Shown: piece after piece, positions 21,844 through 29,099 of the stretch
How the letters are laid out: each line of letters opens with the position of its first letter
Position numbering within the stretch: position 1 is the first letter of the stretch
DNA from: a virus
Length of the DNA: 31,188 bases
IMG/VR virus record: IMGVR_UViG_3300027963_000221
Coordinates: 1-31,188 of that record
Direction: 5' to 3' (one strand)
The notes under the pieces: generated by a model
Told to the model about the DNA's origin: nothing
Database searches by the model: none
What the model saw: only the letters and a program-made list of their open reading frames with translations
Made by a program: the position numbers and the translations under genes

Positions 21844-23277
21844 ATGGCTCAAAGTTTAGACCTATATATTGACACAACTAATGGCAATTTGGTAGCCGCT
21901 GGTTCTGCAAAAGATGGAAGTTTGCCAGTAATAACAAGAAATGATTATTCTAAATTAAGAGTTAGATTATTAGAAACAGATAAAAAAGGATTTTATAGAG
22001 ACATTGACTTATCAAATACCTCTGTGCAAGTTGGGATTGGGGAAATTAACGCTGGGCCTAGTTCTGGCAGTTTTAAGCTAACAAGAAATTCTGTAACATC
22101 TTTAGAAATTCAATATAACGCAACAACAACAGATTTATATAATGCGATTTCTGGCATTGCTGGCCTTGGTGTTAGTGTAGCAACTTATGGGATTGAGCCA
22201 TTCTCCTATTTAATAACAGCGGCAACAGACAATACGGCCTTATCTCTAGGAGGCTCTTCATTCACGCTATTCCCAACAAGTTCAGTAGCAATTAGTACAA
22301 GGAAGTTTCCTGCCCCATCGGCAAAAGCACAGCAAATTATTAAACTTATAAGAAATACAGCAGTATATTCTGATGTTTTTACCATAAGTCCAACCGCAGG
22401 AGTTGTAACATTAAGCAAGGTGCAGGATGGCTCTGCAACCCAAAATGAAACATATTCTCTTGCAATCGGGTCGGACGCAGTTGGTGGGTCAGTCGTTCTT
22501 AATTATGGGCAGAATACAACTACTGCTATTGCAGTTGGCTCTAGCGCATTGGTATTTTCTGATGCGTTATCTTCCGTAACTGGAATTGGAGCTGGAAACA
22601 TAAGCGTAGATTCCGGTAATAATACCGGCGAATACTCAATCTCTTTTGTTCGCAATCTTGGTTTGCAGAATATTACAACAGCACTTACTTTGGACTCTGC
22701 TGGCGTTATATATGCAAAATTCCTTCAAACCACAATTACAATGGCAACGGCAGAGCTTAATGAATTGTTTGCAGAGGAAGCTCTATCTGAATTTACAAAG
22801 AGCCTAGAGGTTAAATTAGTTCAGCCAAATAATTTAAGAACCATTTACCAAGGCCCAATTACAATTCGTGCCGGGCTAGTTGATACATCCAATATTGTTC
22901 CAGCACAGCAAGCGTCATATTATACCAAGGCAGAATGCGATTCTCTCTTTGCCACCAATCCACCAACATTCCCTGCCTTGAATAATTATTATACAAAGAC
23001 TGAGTCTGATGGTCGTTACTCAACTACTGCCGCCTTGAATAATTATTATACAAAGACTCAGTCTGATGGTCGTTACTCAACTACTGCCGCCTTGAATAAT
23101 TATTATACAAAGACCGAGTCTGATGGTCGTTACTCAACTACTGCCGCCTTGAATAATTATTATACAAAGACCGAGTCTGATGGTCGTTACCTAACCACTA
23201 CCGCCTTTACATCAGTAACTATCAATGTATGCTCAAATGGAAGTCCAAGCACTTTGGTTGTTTTGCGCTACTCATAG
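21844..23277 (+). CDS. Tail fibre protein A with YYTK repeats
   Basis: Residues 1 to about 350 of this 477-residue protein form an N-terminal beta-rich region (AQSLDLYIDTTNGNLVAAGS, GFYRDIDLSNTSVQVGIGEI, AELNELFAEEALSEF) shared with the next gene. A segment with SYYTKAECDSLF then leads into four 19-residue repeats NNYYTKTESDGRYSTTAAL (about 379-454), a known kind of phage fibre shaft repeat, and a terminal NVCSNGSPSTLVVL strand. It is probably a trimeric receptor-binding or side fibre. TTGACC is 20 nt upstream of the ATG; AGAAG serves as a weak ribosome-binding site. Confidence 0.7.
   Translation: MAQSLDLYIDTTNGNLVAAGSAKDGSLPVITRNDYSKLRVRLLETDKKGFYRDIDLSNTSVQVGIGEINAGPSSGSFKLTRNSVTSLEIQYNATTTDLYNAISGIAGLGVSVATYGIEPFSYLITAATDNTALSLGGSSFTLFPTSSVAISTRKFPAPSAKAQQIIKLIRNTAVYSDVFTISPTAGVVTLSKVQDGSATQNETYSLAIGSDAVGGSVVLNYGQNTTTAIAVGSSALVFSDALSSVTGIGAGNISVDSGNNTGEYSISFVRNLGLQNITTALTLDSAGVIYAKFLQTTITMATAELNELFAEEALSEFTKSLEVKLVQPNNLRTIYQGPITIRAGLVDTSNIVPAQQASYYTKAECDSLFATNPPTFPALNNYYTKTESDGRYSTTAALNNYYTKTQSDGRYSTTAALNNYYTKTESDGRYSTTAALNNYYTKTESDGRYLTTTAFTSVTINVCSNGSPSTLVVLRYS
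22978..23205 (+). repeat. Four tandem 57-bp repeats in fibre A
   Basis: Copies start at 22978, 23035, 23092 and 23149. The unit encodes LNNYYTKTESDGRYSTTAA. Copies differ at few bases: GAG/CAG in the Glu/Gln codon and ACT/ACC, while the last copy diverges at its end. Such near-identical in-frame repeats can gain or lose units by slippage or recombination and would change the fibre length in 19-residue steps. Confidence 0.95.
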
Positions 23278-23299
23278 ATTGACATAGGAATGAATTGAA

Positions 23300-25000
23300 A
23301 TGGCTCAAAGTTTAGATATCTATATTGACACAACTAATGGTAATTTAGTGGCCGCTGGTTCTGCAAGAGATGGAACGCTAAAAACTTTTACCAGAAATGA
23401 CTCATATAATATTAGAGTCCGACTGCAAGAAAGAGATTCTAATGGGTTTCTTCGAGATTTAGACACAACTGGTTCTTCGCTAAAATTGGGCATCGGCGGT
23501 ATTGATGCAGACCCAATAGACGGACAATTTAAGTTAATTCTGAATGCTGTAACATCAACCGCAATCTCTTTTAATGCTACCACAGCCCAATTATACAACG
23601 CTATTTCTGCGATTGCTGGAACTGGAGTTTTAGTAACTACTTACGGAAGCGAACAATATGCCTATCTAATCACTTCTGCAACGGCAAATAGCGCAATGTC
23701 ATTTGGGGCTTCTGCTTTTACTCTTTTCCCAACGAGTTCTGTTATTGTAAATACTCGACGATTCCCAGCCCCCTCTGTAAACGCCCAGCAAATCATTAAG
23801 CTAGTTCGCAATCCGGCTGTATATGCAGACACATTCGTTGCCTCTCCGACTGCTGGGGTTGTTTCTCTTACAAATATTCAAGACGGTTCTGCAACTCAAA
23901 ATGAAACATATAGTCTGGCCGTTGGCCCAGACGCAGAAGGCGGCTCAGTTATTCTTAACTTTGGAGCGAACTCGACAACCGCTATCCCGATAGGCTCAAA
24001 TGCCGCCAGTTTTGCAGAAGCATTAAGCTCTGTGACTGGAATTGGTAGTGGAAATATAAGTGTTGATCTTGGCAATAATGCAGGGAATTATTCGATTTCG
24101 TTTGTCCGTGCACTTGGGTCAACTGCTATCACCACTCCTCTGACGCTAGATGCAAGCGGAGTTATCTTTGGGAAATTCTTGCAGTCTGTTGTGACTTTTG
24201 CGACCGCAGAGCTTGATGAATTGTTTGCAGAGCAGGGAACAAACACAGTTACTCCCACACTAGAAATTGAGCTTGTGCAAGCAGGCTCGCCTAAAACAGT
24301 CTTACAAACTGATGTTACAATACGCCGTGACCTAATAAGCACCGGGTCGGCAGTACCAGCGGCTCAAGCCAGTTATCTTACGGCCTCCGAAAGTTACGCC
24401 GCTTTTGTTGCTAATTCGACGACTGGCGTAAATTCCCTAGCTCGTGGCCTTGCTGATTCCTCTGCTGTAACATCAGTCGCCTTTGGTTCTAGGACGCTCA
24501 ATAATAGCTCTGGCACGGCAGTCGTTAGTTATGGGGCAGGGCTTTCCTTTGCCAATACCCCTATGGGATTTTATGGAGCAACAGTTACGGCAAAACCATC
24601 TGGAGTAAACATTGTCTCTGGCCTCACAAACCTTGGGCTTCTTTCATATACCCAGCCAACGGCGGTTAATGTTGTTTCTGGCCTTATTAATACTGGGCTA
24701 ATCGCAAGCGGGGTTAGCTACGGCGTTCTTCCACAATCTCCTTATACCGTCACAACACTTGCCTCAGTCACTTTTGGAACGCTAGCCGCAAACGATCAGC
24801 ATTATCGGGATGTAGTGGTTACTGGTGCGGCAGTAAATGATATTGTTTTGGTTGGATTGCCATCGGCAATTTCAGCGGGAGCAATTATTCAAGGCGTGGT
24901 TTATAAGACCAACACAGTCTGCTTATCTTGTGTAAATGCAGATAGTGTTTCAAGGGATGTAAATACCGCCACTTACCGCATCACCGTCATTGGTTATTAA
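23300..25000 (+). CDS. Tail fibre protein B, paralogue of fibre A with a different C-terminus
   Basis: The first 355 of 566 residues follow fibre A closely (AQSLDIYIDTTNGNLVAAGS, SATQNETYSLAVGPDAEGGS, ATAELDELFAEQGTN). After VPAAQASYLTASESY the protein has no YYTK repeats. Instead there is a Ser/Gly-rich beta region with the pair GVNIVSGLTNLGLLS and AVNVVSGLINTGLIAS, and a final module of about 85 residues (LASVTFGTLAANDQHYRDV, TATYRITVIGY) seen at the end of many environmental phage fibres. Fibre B may bind a different receptor. TTGACA is 21 nt upstream of the ATG. Confidence 0.7.
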   Translation: MAQSLDIYIDTTNGNLVAAGSARDGTLKTFTRNDSYNIRVRLQERDSNGFLRDLDTTGSSLKLGIGGIDADPIDGQFKLILNAVTSTAISFNATTAQLYNAISAIAGTGVLVTTYGSEQYAYLITSATANSAMSFGASAFTLFPTSSVIVNTRRFPAPSVNAQQIIKLVRNPAVYADTFVASPTAGVVSLTNIQDGSATQNETYSLAVGPDAEGGSVILNFGANSTTAIPIGSNAASFAEALSSVTGIGSGNISVDLGNNAGNYSISFVRALGSTAITTPLTLDASGVIFGKFLQSVVTFATAELDELFAEQGTNTVTPTLEIELVQAGSPKTVLQTDVTIRRDLISTGSAVPAAQASYLTASESYAAFVANSTTGVNSLARGLADSSAVTSVAFGSRTLNNSSGTAVVSYGAGLSFANTPMGFYGATVTAKPSGVNIVSGLTNLGLLSYTQPTAVNVVSGLINTGLIASGVSYGVLPQSPYTVTTLASVTFGTLAANDQHYRDVVVTGAAVNDIVLVGLPSAISAGAIIQGVVYKTNTVCLSCVNADSVSRDVNTATYRITVIGY

Positions 25001-25027
25001 CTAGGCTAGTGCTACAACAAAATCCTT

Positions 25028-25627
25028 ATGGCAAAAATTCTTCACGCTAGTGGAAGTGGGTATTTCCTAGACTGCATACAAGAAAGCTTGGACAGTAAAT
25101 ACGCAATATGGTCTTTAGAGAAAGCTATGCAAACTTATTGGCGGGTGCGAACTTGGACTTTTTCCGCAAGCGGAACATTAAGAATTTATAATTTTCCACA
25201 AGAGGGACAAAATACAGACCTTCCGATTAGTACCTCTCTTTCTGGGATTCAAAGTGGCTCGATTTTTAATGACCTATATACAAGCGAAGATCAATTAGTT
25301 TGCGGAGGTGGATTTTACAAGAATGACCCAGACACTAGCGATATATTTGCAACAATAGACTTTGAGGTGGGGGCAACCAAGGTGGGCAATTTATATGATT
25401 CTGGAATGCAAGGCGTTATTTACGATATAGATAGTGCAGAGTTTGTTTTTGGCACAAATTACAATTCGTGGTCTGTATCTGTTTTAGGAAACGACTTGCC
25501 AATGGATGTGAACCTTTTTCCAAGTGAATTTGAGCAAGAAATCATATCTATGTCGGCAACCCTTACTCCTACGCTTTGGTGGTCTTACGATGGAATGTAT
25601 AACACGAGTACTGGTCAACGGTTATAG
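25028..25627 (+). CDS. Hypothetical tail or fibre-associated protein (199 aa)
   Basis: The 199-residue protein is rich in aromatic, Ser and Asp residues, with a beta pattern (WRVRTWTFSASGTLRIYNFP; SGIQSGSIFNDLYTSEDQLV; SAEFVFGTNYNSWSVSVLGN). No family is recognised. As the last gene of the fibre cluster before lysis it could be a fibre tip, a chaperone or a host-recognition accessory. The ATG follows AAATCCTT, with no Shine-Dalgarno sequence visible. Confidence 0.55.
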   Translation: MAKILHASGSGYFLDCIQESLDSKYAIWSLEKAMQTYWRVRTWTFSASGTLRIYNFPQEGQNTDLPISTSLSGIQSGSIFNDLYTSEDQLVCGGGFYKNDPDTSDIFATIDFEVGATKVGNLYDSGMQGVIYDIDSAEFVFGTNYNSWSVSVLGNDLPMDVNLFPSEFEQEIISMSATLTPTLWWSYDGMYNTSTGQRL

Positions 25628-25650
25628 CCCCTTGACACCATTACATCAGT

Positions 25651-25821
25651 ATGAACCAACTTCTATCCTTCGTTCAGACACAAGACTTGTTTGCTTGGCT
25701 TGGAGCATTGACCGCCCTTCTGACTGCGGCGATTGCTATTTGTGCATTGATACCCGGTGACGAGCCGGAGGCCACGCTAACCAAAATCGTTTCATTCCTC
25801 TCGAAGTTCTCACGGAAATAA
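25651..25821 (+). CDS. Holin-like small membrane protein (56 aa)
   Basis: One transmembrane segment (LFAWLGALTALLTAAIAICALI, about 13-34) is followed by an acidic turn GDEPE and a basic amphipathic tail (LTKIVSFLSKFSRK). This is the form of small class III-like or pinholin-like proteins, and the IPGDEPE tail resembles many phage membrane proteins beside endolysins. It opens the lysis cassette. TTGACA is 19 nt upstream of the ATG. The next gene starts 2 nt after its stop. Confidence 0.65.
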   Translation: MNQLLSFVQTQDLFAWLGALTALLTAAIAICALIPGDEPEATLTKIVSFLSKFSRK

Positions 25822-25823
25822 CA

Positions 25824-25985
25824 ATGTGGGAGGCCATTCTAGCCTCGCTCGCTGGTCTAATTGGAATCATTGCTTGGTGGACGAAGAACCGAGCCAAGAC
25901 AAGAAAAGAACGAGACGATGAAGAAATTGCTTACAATAGGCGTTTGCGGGATGCGGAAGTGGATTCTTGGATTCACCGCAACTAG
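25824..25985 (+). CDS. i-spanin-like (Rz-type) small membrane protein (53 aa)
   Basis: The first 20 residues are a transmembrane anchor (WEAILASLAGLIGIIAWW), then a highly charged helix (KNRAKTRKERDDEEIAYNRR, LRDAEVDSWIHRN). The form suits an inner-membrane spanin subunit, although 53 residues is very short for Rz. Its 3' part overlaps the lipoprotein gene in another frame, the classic Rz/Rz1 arrangement. It could alternatively be a second holin or antiholin. Confidence 0.55.
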   Translation: MWEAILASLAGLIGIIAWWTKNRAKTRKERDDEEIAYNRRLRDAEVDSWIHRN

Positions 25986-26199
25986 CTTCCTTCTTTGTGG
26001 GTGCGTAACAACCCGCCCTTACGATATTGGCGAAGTCCCAAACCAAGATTCAATTACCGACTTCATTATGCGGTGGGACAAGCTCGACCGAACCAAATCA
26101 ACCCCAGAAGAATACAGACAGCTTTTTGGGCAATCGCTCAAAACGATTTCTCGACTCGTGGAGGAGAATGAACGACTCCGAAAGAGGCTCGATCAATGA
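25918..26199 (+). CDS. o-spanin-like lipoprotein (Rz1-type)
   Basis: Two starts are possible: ATG 25918 (93 residues) or ATG 25951 (82 residues). The latter gives a textbook lipoprotein signal, MRKWILGFTATSFLLCGC, with lipidation at the last Cys of this segment. The mature part is polar (TTRPYDIGEVPNQDSITDFI) and ends in a coiled coil (SRLVEENERLRKRLDQ). The gene starts inside the i-spanin-like gene in another frame, and its end overlaps the endolysin start by 4 nt. It would bridge to the inner spanin and fuse the membranes at lysis, implying a diderm host. Confidence 0.7.
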   Translation: MKKLLTIGVCGMRKWILGFTATSFLLCGCVTTRPYDIGEVPNQDSITDFIMRWDKLDRTKSTPEEYRQLFGQSLKTISRLVEENERLRKRLDQ

Positions 26200-26702
26200 C
26201 GATTCGAGAGGCGGTGGAAAGGTCAAGAAGCCACATCGAAAAATGCGAGCCTAGTTTTGGCAAGAGGGTGGGGGCTTGGTATAGCGAGTTGATGAGCAAA
26301 AAGATTCCGGTGCTGATCTATTGTTCGGTGCGTACCCCTCAAGAGCAAGAGGAACTATACGCCCAAGGACGGACAAAGGCTGGAAGGAAAGTCACAAACG
26401 CTCGTGGAATACCCCCGCAATCGCTCCACATTGACCTAGGCAAGGGTTCTCACGCCATTGACTATGTTCCCCTTGCCCAAACTCCCAGCGGTGATCTAGT
26501 GACCTCTTGGGACGATGACCAAGGCTATTCAATCACCCGCAAGATTGCAGAGAAGCACGGCCTTCGTGGATTGGATTGGGAACAGCCCCACCTAGAAGAT
26601 GCAAATATCTCTGGATGGAGAGAGCTTGTCTCTCCACAAAAGCAAGAGGTGAACAATCAAAAGATTTCTCTAGTCAGTAAGCGTCCGTGGTCTAGTCGTT
26701 AA
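26196..26702 (+). CDS. Endolysin, M15 (VanY-like) peptidase
   Basis: The 168-residue protein has the M15 zinc peptidase motifs: SVRTPQEQEELYAQGRT (about 44-60), a zinc-binding His78 in QSLHIDLG, Asp89 in SHAIDYVP, and Glu129/His132 in LDWEQPHLED. The spacing between His78 and Asp89 is a few residues longer than in the usual SxHxxGxAxD box. It would cut peptide cross-links in peptidoglycan. There is no signal peptide, so release depends on the holin. The start overlaps the o-spanin-like stop (ATGA). Confidence 0.85.
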   Translation: MTIREAVERSRSHIEKCEPSFGKRVGAWYSELMSKKIPVLIYCSVRTPQEQEELYAQGRTKAGRKVTNARGIPPQSLHIDLGKGSHAIDYVPLAQTPSGDLVTSWDDDQGYSITRKIAEKHGLRGLDWEQPHLEDANISGWRELVSPQKQEVNNQKISLVSKRPWSSR

Positions 26703-26705
26703 TGG

Positions 26706-27056
26706 ATGACATCAATAGGGGGAGTGGTCGATTCCAAGTTCACGAAAAAACACGAGCTTCATATGACTACGCTTCAAATGGCGGCAGTCGAGTCGATGGA
26801 GAAAAAATATAAGCGTGGAGTTGAGGAACACGGCGGGACAAAACTTTGGGAGATGCCGGCGGTAAGGCTCGTTGAGAATGCGATTGAGGAAGCAACCGAC
26901 CAGCTAACATATCTTTTGACCCTTCGCTCCCAAATGCACATTGTGATGGAGCTTGCTAGGGACGGATGCACGGACGAAACATTGACAAATCCTAGAGCTA
27001 GAGAGTGTTGTAATTTAATTTACACAACTTTAACTGGACAATCTAAACCCTTATGA
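26706..27056 (+). CDS. MazG-like all-alpha NTP pyrophosphohydrolase-like protein
   Basis: The 116-residue helical protein contains EKKYKRGVEEHGGTKLWEM, then RLVENAIEEATDQLTYLLTL (about 54-73), where EExxD matches the metal-binding helix of MazG-like/all-alpha NTP-PPase proteins. Only one such motif is clear, so the assignment is tentative. The upstream ATG at 26706 and the in-frame ATG at 26763 are both possible starts. It ends in an ATGA overlap with the phosphoesterase gene. It may clean nucleotide pools for phage replication. Confidence 0.5.
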   Translation: MTSIGGVVDSKFTKKHELHMTTLQMAAVESMEKKYKRGVEEHGGTKLWEMPAVRLVENAIEEATDQLTYLLTLRSQMHIVMELARDGCTDETLTNPRARECCNLIYTTLTGQSKPL

Positions 27057-27793
27057 AGCCAATAAAGTTTGTCGCTTGTGGTGATATCCACGGCGACGAA
27101 CAAGATGCTCCTTCGGTGAAAGCCCTGCTTGCTTTCACGAAAGAATACAAACCCGACCTCGTGGTTTGCATCGGCGACCTCTGGGATTTTCGAGCCATTC
27201 GCAAGGGGGCAGGGGATGAGGAGCAAGCATCGAGCCTGCAAAAGGATTGGGACTGCGGGGAGGAGTTCATTCGGGAGTTCTTCAAGTTCGGGGATGAGAG
27301 AATCTTTTTAAGAGGCAACCACGATGAACGGATTTTTGATATGGCTAGTAACAGCCGAAGCGGAGTAGCTCGTGATTATGCCAATGATGGGATTGAGAAT
27401 ATCGAATTGATAATGAAGGAAACCAAGGCGAGGATGTTCCCCTATGATTCAGTCGGTGGAATCTACAAGTGCGAGACGCTCTCATTCGCACACGGTTACG
27501 GCCACGCAATGCACTCTGCCAAACAACACAGCGATGCGTATGGGGATGTTATCTTCGGCCACACCCACGCCATTGACTATTTTCGTAGCGTCTCGATCGA
27601 CCCACGGACTGGCTACAATATCGGATGCCTATGCAACAAGACCCCAGAATATAATCGAGGCCAACTCCGCAGACTTCGATGGCAACACGGCTGGGCGTTT
27701 GGAGCGATCTACCCAGACAAGACACACGAAGTTTTTCAAGCAAGGCAACGAGGCAACAAGTTTTATCTGCCCACCGACATAAAGGCTTTTTAA
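27053..27793 (+). CDS. Calcineurin-like metallophosphoesterase
   Basis: All motifs of the family are present in this 246-residue protein: GDIHG (Asp11, His13), GDLWDF (Asp42), GNHDE (Asn89-Asp91), SFAHGYGH (His147) and GHTH (169-172). It would use two metal ions to hydrolyse a phosphomonoester or diester; the substrate, whether nucleotide or nucleic acid, cannot be told. It overlaps the MazG-like gene by 4 nt and shares TAATG with the next gene, consistent with a nucleotide metabolism operon. Confidence 0.9.
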   Translation: MKPIKFVACGDIHGDEQDAPSVKALLAFTKEYKPDLVVCIGDLWDFRAIRKGAGDEEQASSLQKDWDCGEEFIREFFKFGDERIFLRGNHDERIFDMASNSRSGVARDYANDGIENIELIMKETKARMFPYDSVGGIYKCETLSFAHGYGHAMHSAKQHSDAYGDVIFGHTHAIDYFRSVSIDPRTGYNIGCLCNKTPEYNRGQLRRLRWQHGWAFGAIYPDKTHEVFQARQRGNKFYLPTDIKAF

Positions 27794-28065
27794 TGAAAGC
27801 ACAAAATCCTTGGCAGAAACTTTTATCGGAACACATCAAAGACAAGTTTGCTCCACCCCAGCCGGAGGGATATTATACGAGGGAACAAGTCAGTAAGTTG
27901 TGGCAGAAATCAATGAACACAACCTCACGGATGCTCAATCAAATGCTCGAACAAAAGAAAGTGGAGATGAAAAGATATCCATTTATTGTTGCCAGAAAAG
28001 ACCATCGTGTAGTTCGCAACTTAAAAATCTACAAGATTCTCCCCACAAAGCACCCCCACAAGTAG
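27793..28065 (+). CDS. Winged-helix/HTH-like DNA-binding protein (90 aa)
   Basis: The 90-residue basic protein has GYYTREQVSKLWQKSMNTTS followed by a helix (RMLNQMLEQKKVEMKRYP) and a short beta wing with a basic C-terminus, matching small phage HTH proteins of the type 'wide open, then recognition helix'. ATG 27793 overlaps the TAA of the phosphoesterase gene (TAATG) and is chosen over the further upstream ATG at 27679. Role unknown; it could be a transcription regulator. Confidence 0.6.
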   Translation: MKAQNPWQKLLSEHIKDKFAPPQPEGYYTREQVSKLWQKSMNTTSRMLNQMLEQKKVEMKRYPFIVARKDHRVVRNLKIYKILPTKHPHK

Positions 28066-28149
28066 CGTGTTTATAGGCACTTACAAACAATCGTTAAGAT
28101 AAGATAAAAAAAGAGTGGACAACTTGGTGGAGTGTGATAGGGTGTGGGT

Positions 28150-28386
28150 ATGCAAATAACCAAATCAATCCCAACCACAAAAAGAAAATTCAGTCAGTCG
28201 TGCAACAGCAAACAAGACTTTTTTGACTTGCTGGTTGAACTTCGTGATGAGGCAGAAAAAAAGCAATACGACCCAGAGAATACATTTAGCAGGGAATATC
28301 AGCAAGGCTTTGGTGATGGCAAATGGAGCTTGCTTAATTCTTTAATAGATGAACTGGCGAAGTCACCAGACACAAGAACCTACTAA
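28150..28386 (+). CDS. Hypothetical protein (78 aa)
   Basis: This 78-residue protein is polar and helical in its second half (KQDFFDLLVELRDEAEKKQY; GFGDGKWSLLNSLIDELAKS). No family is recognised. The ATG at 28150 is preferred; a GTG at 28144 in the same frame is also possible. The 84 bases before it (28066-28149) contain AT-rich TAAGAT repeats, but no convincing promoter spacing was seen. Confidence 0.5.
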   Translation: MQITKSIPTTKRKFSQSCNSKQDFFDLLVELRDEAEKKQYDPENTFSREYQQGFGDGKWSLLNSLIDELAKSPDTRTY

Positions 28387-28404
28387 CCAGAAAGGAACAA
28401 CCAA

Positions 28405-28491
28405 ATGACCAGAATCCTCATAGCCTATATCATCGGACTAATCGTAGGTGCTGGCTCGGTGCTAGTGATAGTTGAACATCTCCTCAATTAA
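28405..28491 (+). CDS. Tiny membrane peptide (28 aa)
   Basis: An ATG at 28405 opens a 28-residue ORF, MTRILIAYIIGLIVGAGSVL and LVIVEHLLN, a single transmembrane helix with small-residue spacing (GxxxGxGS). AAAGGA lies 8 nt upstream, and the leader ACAACCAAATGA is identical to the one before the gene at 29639, which supports real translation. Function is unknown. Confidence 0.5.
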   Translation: MTRILIAYIIGLIVGAGSVLVIVEHLLN

Positions 28492-28529
28492 ACCTTTACA
28501 ACTCCAAATCGAAATCCTACAACAAACCA

Positions 28530-29099
28530 ATGACATCCTTCCCACTCCCCGCTAGACCGCAAGCCTCCGCAGTTCCAGCATCTCATAAAGAATTTGCTAA
28601 ACGCACATCCATCGAAGGCAAGGCGAACGGCTGGCGTGGATTGTTTCATCAAAAGACTGGCATCGGATATAATCGCCACGGAAAGATTGCATCCAACCAC
28701 AACCTAATGGTTGAGCGTCTTTCCAATGCTGGCATCAAAGCCCCTTATATTGATTGCGAGATTATGGGTATGCGAACCAAGGCTGGCAAGGGAACGATAG
28801 TAGTAATGGATGCTTTTGACCCAGCCAACCCGAAGCCCTACGCCGAGAGGATGAAGGATATCGAACACCTCGAAGCCGTCACCTTCGATATCCCCAACAA
28901 CAAGCTCCTCCGCTTTGTCCGTCTCGCCCACCACAAGATCAGTTCGATATGGGAAGAGATGAACTTTCAAAACAACAAGGCAGGAGAAGTTATCTGGGAG
29001 GGCTTTGTAATGAAATCCCTTGATGATGGCAAGTATCCTTACATTACCAACCCCAACTACTGCTCACCCGCTTGGCAGAAACAACGGATACGCTGGTGA
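28530..29099 (+). CDS. ATP-dependent DNA ligase-like nucleotidyltransferase domain
   Basis: The 189-residue protein has the outline of the ligase/capping-enzyme nucleotidyltransferase fold: motif I-like EGKANGWRG (Lys31, Arg36; the canonical KxDG reads KANG), GYNRHGK (motif Ib-like), DCEIMG (about 75-80), and motif IV-like WEGFVMK (156-162), then GKYPYI. A normal ligase is larger and has an OB domain, which is absent. It may be a minimal ligase, a degenerate homologue or another nucleotidyltransferase. It overlaps the next membrane protein gene by 4 nt. Confidence 0.5.
   Translation: MTSFPLPARPQASAVPASHKEFAKRTSIEGKANGWRGLFHQKTGIGYNRHGKIASNHNLMVERLSNAGIKAPYIDCEIMGMRTKAGKGTIVVMDAFDPANPKPYAERMKDIEHLEAVTFDIPNNKLLRFVRLAHHKISSIWEEMNFQNNKAGEVIWEGFVMKSLDDGKYPYITNPNYCSPAWQKQRIRW

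Noticed and set aside
22978-23205. Tandem repeats considered as a CRISPR-like or origin iteron array
   Set aside because: They are head-to-tail without spacers, in frame and coding for a known type of fibre repeat.
27444-27782. 112-codon + strand ORF within the phosphoesterase gene
   Set aside because: It is an out-of-frame shadow of a gene with all metallophosphoesterase motifs.
28066-28149. Possible early promoter with TTACAA and TAAGAT
   Set aside because: The two boxes are only 8 or 13 nt apart and no better pair is visible.
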